Of a stretch of DNA of 7,640 nucleotides, positions 6,152 through 7,640 are shown piece after piece. Each line of letters opens with the position of its first letter. Position 1 is the first letter of the stretch. Below the pieces are notes generated by a model that made no database searches, was not told the origin of the DNA, and saw only the letters and a list, made by a program, of their open reading frames with translations. The DNA lies in contig CALUTA010000069.1 of NCBI GenBank assembly GCA_944323585.1, positions 1 through 7,640 on the forward strand, written 5' to 3'. Source of the stretch: Candidatus Gastranaerophilales bacterium. GTDB taxonomy: Bacteria; Cyanobacteriota; Vampirovibrionia; Gastranaerophilales; Gastranaerophilaceae. The position numbers and the translations under genes are program-made.

Positions 6152-7153
6152 ATGAAAAAAACAATCGAAAAACTTGGACTTTTATCGGAAGACATATCTG
6201 ATGAAAATGTTAACTTTCATGAACTTGAGCCGTTGGATGAAGAAGATGAACTTATTCATTCGGTAGAAGACCCGAAAGTTCAGGAAAGCCTTGCATCAGT
6301 AAATTCTGATGACAGCGTCAAAATTTACCTGCAGCAAATCGGTAAAATTCCGCTTCTTTCTGCTGAGCAAGAACTTGATCTTGCAAAGAAAATTTATGAA
6401 TCACAGGACGAATTTTCAAAAAACCTTCTTGTTAATGCAAACCTCAGACTTGTTGTAAGTATCGCAAAAAAATACATCGGACGGGGCCTCTCTTTCCTAG
6501 ACCTTATTCAGGAAGGCAACCTCGGACTTATGAAAGCCGCAGGAAGATTTGACTACACAAAAGGCTACAAATTCTCCACGTATGCAACATGGTGGATTCA
6601 ACAGTCAATCACACGTGCGATTGCGGACAAAGCAAGGATTATAAGACTTCCTATCCACATGATTGAATCTCTCGGCAAAATCCGCCGTGCAACAATTGAT
6701 TTAACAACAGAACTCGGTCACACTCCGACCAAACAGGAAATCGCTTACAGGCTTGGAATTTCCGTAAATAAACTCACTTCCATCATCAAATCAGCTCAAA
6801 GCACAATCAGCATGGAAACGCCTGCAAACAGTTCCGAAGACAGCTCCAAAATCGCTGACTTCATTGTTGATGATTCTACAATTACACCTGACAGCAGAGT
6901 TTCGCAGGAAAATCTTTTTGAAGATATCAGAAGAATGCTTAATCAATTAAGCCCCAAAGAGCGTGATGTTCTTATTCTCCGCTACGGGCTTGACAACAGC
7001 GGTACAAAGAAAACCCTTGATGAAATCGGTTCTCAATACGGGGTTTCCCGTGAACGTATCCGCCAGATTGAAAACAGGGCCATCGCAAAGCTTAAAAAAC
7101 TCTGCAAAAATAAACACCTGACGGTCGGTTTGCGCAACTACTTCGGCGAGTAG
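6152..7153 (+). CDS. rpoD: RpoD/SigA-family (group 1 or 2) sigma-70 factor
   Basis: This 333-residue sigma factor directs RNA polymerase to promoters. An acidic N-terminal stretch (about 13-44) stands where a larger region 1.1 would be. Region 1.2 follows (53-87, DSVKIYLQQIGKIPLLS), then region 2 (94-165) with NLRLVVSIAKKY and the melting tryptophans W147-W148. Q151 and T154 correspond to the residues that read the -10 box in E. coli sigma-70. RIIRLPIHMIE (162-172) starts region 3. Region 4.2 has RERIRQIE (300-307), matching the residues that read a TTGACA-type -35 box. It should therefore recognise ordinary consensus promoters. No large non-conserved insert is present, and the protein is shorter than many primary sigmas, so it could be a group 2 paralogue. 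Its TAG stop is part of a small hairpin, and repeat-rich DNA follows. Confidence 0.9.
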   Translation: MKKTIEKLGLLSEDISDENVNFHELEPLDEEDELIHSVEDPKVQESLASVNSDDSVKIYLQQIGKIPLLSAEQELDLAKKIYESQDEFSKNLLVNANLRLVVSIAKKYIGRGLSFLDLIQEGNLGLMKAAGRFDYTKGYKFSTYATWWIQQSITRAIADKARIIRLPIHMIESLGKIRRATIDLTTELGHTPTKQEIAYRLGISVNKLTSIIKSAQSTISMETPANSSEDSSKIADFIVDDSTITPDSRVSQENLFEDIRRMLNQLSPKERDVLILRYGLDNSGTKKTLDEIGSQYGVSRERIRQIENRAIAKLKKLCKNKHLTVGLRNYFGE

Positions 7154-7167
7154 CACACGAAGTGTGC
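7153..7167 (+). other. Small perfect hairpin at the sigma gene stop codon
   Basis: GCACAC-GAA-GTGTGC forms a six-base-pair stem with a GAA loop, starting at the last base of the TAG stop. The following bases (CTTTATACTTT) are U-rich but interrupted, so it could be a weak terminator or an mRNA 3'-end stabiliser. Confidence 0.4.
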
Positions 7168-7199
7168 CTTTATACTTTGGATAGATTTTAGTAAATTAG

Positions 7200-7218
7200 G
7201 TTGGGCTTTCAGCCCAAC
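7200..7218 (+). other. Perfect 8-bp hairpin, 3' flank of the sigma gene
   Basis: GTTGGGCT-TTC-AGCCCAAC is a strong G+C-rich stem with a three-base loop. It is followed by AAAGAATATTTT, not a U run, so a classical intrinsic terminator is not supported. RNA 3'-end protection or a REP-like role is possible. Confidence 0.45.
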
Positions 7219-7270
7219 AAAGAATATTTTAAATTGTTATGGCAGCACCAGTTATGATGCTTATTATTAT

Positions 7271-7316
7271 GTACATTTCTTTCTCTTTGTTGCGGCGCAA
7301 AGAGAAAGAAATGTAC
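7271..7316. repeat. Perfect 19-bp inverted repeat, 8-base loop (polypyrimidine/polypurine)
   Basis: The left arm 7271-7289 (GTACATTTCTTTCTCTTTG) and right arm 7298-7316 are exact reverse complements around the loop TTGCGGCG. Each arm is mostly pyrimidine on one strand. There is no U tract on either side, so it is not a standard terminator. It forms the left edge of the mirror-symmetric element that continues to the end of the window. Confidence 0.93.
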
Positions 7317-7339
7317 CAAAGAAAGAGAAACACGCATAC

Positions 7340-7439
7340 CGTTTAATCACTACTAAACTCAACCAGAGCGGATTAACTCGCTTCGCTCAGACAAAATCCG
7401 CTTTGTTATTGTTTCGTTAAGTAGTGATTGACGTTTTTT
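7340..7439 (+). terminator. Candidate terminator: long branched hairpin then T6
   Basis: CGT (7340-7342) pairs with ACG (7431-7433), then AATCACTACT (7345-7354) pairs with AGTAGTGATT (7420-7429), and AAC (7356-7358) with GTT (7416-7418) beyond one A-A mismatch. The loop holds a second stem, AGCGGATT/AATCCGCT (7367-7374 and 7395-7402). TTTTTT (7434-7439) follows at once. It could end transcripts leaving the sigma gene, although the large loop is unusual. Confidence 0.42.
7345..7429 (+). repeat. Palindromic unit, copy A (85 nt)
   Basis: The unit has an outer 10-bp stem, an inner 8-bp stem and a TTGTTATTGTTTCG stretch (7403-7416) on the 3' side. It is the plus-oriented member of a pair with 7516-7600. 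It contains the CTCGCTTCGCTC type of sequence often seen in bacterial interspersed palindromes. Confidence 0.75.
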
Positions 7440-7450
7440 CTAATTCCCGT

Positions 7451-7479
7451 CATTGCGAGCCGAAGGCGAAGCAATCCAG
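7451..7479. repeat. REP-like hairpin, ATTGC...GCAAT
   Basis: ATTGC (7452-7456) pairs with GCAAT (7471-7475), and inside it GCC-GAA-GGC (7459-7467) forms a second short stem, with GA and GAA as the internal loop. From memory, CATTGCGAGC...GCGAAGCAATCCAG strongly resembles a widespread class of bacterial interspersed repeats. It sits between the two 85-nt palindromic units. Confidence 0.65.
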
Positions 7480-7491
7480 CTGATTATTTTT

Positions 7492-7543
7492 CCTTGTTGT
7501 GCTGAAATATAATTTAGCATCTCTTAGCGAAACAACAACAAGG
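7492..7543. repeat. Inverted repeat CCTTGTTGT/ACAACAAGG overlapping copy B
   Basis: Nine base pairs join 7492-7500 with 7535-7543. Its right arm lies inside copy B, so this pairing and the copy B stem (7516-7524 with 7592-7600) are interleaved: they are either alternatives or a pseudoknot. Between the arms, GCTGAA (7501-7506) can pair with TTTAGC (7513-7518) using one G-U pair. Confidence 0.55.
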
Positions 7544-7600
7544 CGAGCATTGTTTGAGCAAAGCGAGTTTGCGAGCCTTAGGTTGAGCCTTAGAGATGCT
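7516..7600 (-). repeat. Palindromic unit, copy B (85 nt, inverted relative to copy A)
   Basis: The outer stem is AGCATCTCT (7516-7524) with AGAGATGCT (7592-7600). The inner stem is AAGGC (7540-7544) with GCCTT (7575-7579). A small GCAAA-GCGAG-TTTGC hairpin (7558-7572) lies inside. It has the same length as copy A and aligns to it on the opposite strand. A T run (7600-7604) follows on the plus strand, so it might also stop plus-strand transcripts. Confidence 0.72.
7573..7593 (+). repeat. Short direct repeat GAGCCTTAG x2
   Basis: GAGCCTTAG occurs at 7573-7581 and 7585-7593, a 12-base period inside copy B. The first copy contributes to the inner stem and the second to the outer stem, so a local duplication may have shaped this unit. 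Confidence 0.6.
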
Positions 7601-7640
7601 TTTTGGCCGCATGTTTTCTTTTCTTGGTTCGTTCTTTTCT

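Larger units (their letters stand above)
7303..7640. repeat. Long imperfect inverted repeat (arms about 7303-7421 and 7523-7640)
   Basis: The left arm reads as the reverse complement of the right arm in nearly one register. Bases 7374-7421 match the complement of 7570-7523 at 38 of 48 positions without gaps. CTCAACC (7358-7364) matches 7587-7581 one base out of register. The polypurine stretch 7303-7330 matches the complement of 7640-7613 at 20 of 28, although that part is low complexity. The centre is near 7472. The right arm is cut by the window edge. No transposase gene is present, so this is a non-autonomous or structural element, like a MITE or a REP doublet. Confidence 0.8.

Noticed and set aside
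6152..7153. Specialised sigma factor (heat shock, sporulation or flagellar type)
   Set aside because: Region 1.2, the -10 reading Gln and Thr, the RLPIHMIE segment and RERIRQIE are all of the RpoD/SigA type.
7200..7316. Intrinsic terminators at the 8-bp and 19-bp hairpins
   Set aside because: Neither is followed by a run of T on the relevant strand; both are kept only as structural repeats.
7239..7346. A 35-codon ORF (ATG at 7239, TAA at 7344-7346) with a hydrophobic start followed by a basic tail, resembling a small membrane peptide
   Set aside because: There is no ribosome binding site, and most of it is the translated arms of the perfect palindrome, which by chance gives a Phe/Ser/Leu-rich half followed by a Lys/Glu/Arg-rich half.
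7340..7600. tRNA or other standard RNA gene in the hairpin-rich region
   Set aside because: No cloverleaf, T-loop or CCA-type end could be fitted; the stems form nested long hairpins instead.
7154..7640. CRISPR array
   Set aside because: The repeats are inverted and unevenly spaced, with no identical direct repeats separated by unique spacers and no cas genes.

Overview
The window is A+T-rich bacterial chromosome carrying eight complete genes in about 7.15 kb, followed by roughly 490 bases of non-coding DNA packed with palindromes. Standard genetic code fits every gene. A PilM/PilN/PilO-type envelope complex implies a diderm cell with a type IV pilus or type II secretion relative. The style of the sigma factor (region 1.2 and the RLPIHMIE segment), the low G+C and the gene mix would suit the non-photosynthetic Cyanobacteriota (Vampirovibrionia/Gastranaerophilales, 'Melainabacteria'). 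That assignment is a guess from general resemblance, not a demonstrated one.

Layout. (1) 62-1024, plus: comFC, a phosphoribosyltransferase-fold competence protein, directly followed (stop codon then ATG, no gap) by a 104-residue protein I do not recognise. (2) 1110-1961, plus: a radical SAM protein with its own plausible promoter. Its stop codon abuts the stop codon of the convergent minus-strand pair. (3) 4302-1962, minus: a two-gene operon. The first gene is a 572-residue fusion of a PilM-like cytoplasmic domain to a PilN-like membrane/periplasmic domain, a GspL-like architecture. The second is a PilO/GspM-like protein. Together they look like a complete inner-membrane assembly platform; no pilin, secretin or motor ATPase is in the window. 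(4) 4303-4413: a divergent promoter region. (5) 4414-6096, plus: nadA (quinolinate synthase) and an abutting TrmH/RlmB-type rRNA 2'-O-methyltransferase. (6) 6152-7153, plus: an RpoD/SigA-family sigma factor.

(7) 7154-7640: no convincing gene. Two small hairpins follow the sigma gene. Then comes a perfect 19-bp-stem palindrome, then two 85-nt hairpins (7345-7429 and 7516-7600) that are diverged inverted copies of each other, then the start of what looks like a second polypyrimidine palindrome cut by the window edge. Between the two 85-nt hairpins sits a short REP-like hairpin (ATTGC...GCAAT). The outer stems of the two copies differ by paired compensatory changes, so the fold appears to have been conserved. 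I consider this composite, mirror-symmetric element the most interesting thing here.

The genes are mostly housekeeping. ComFC and the PilMN/PilO pair may belong to one DNA-uptake/pilus function, but that link is inference. No phage, CRISPR, tRNA, rRNA or transposase gene was seen.
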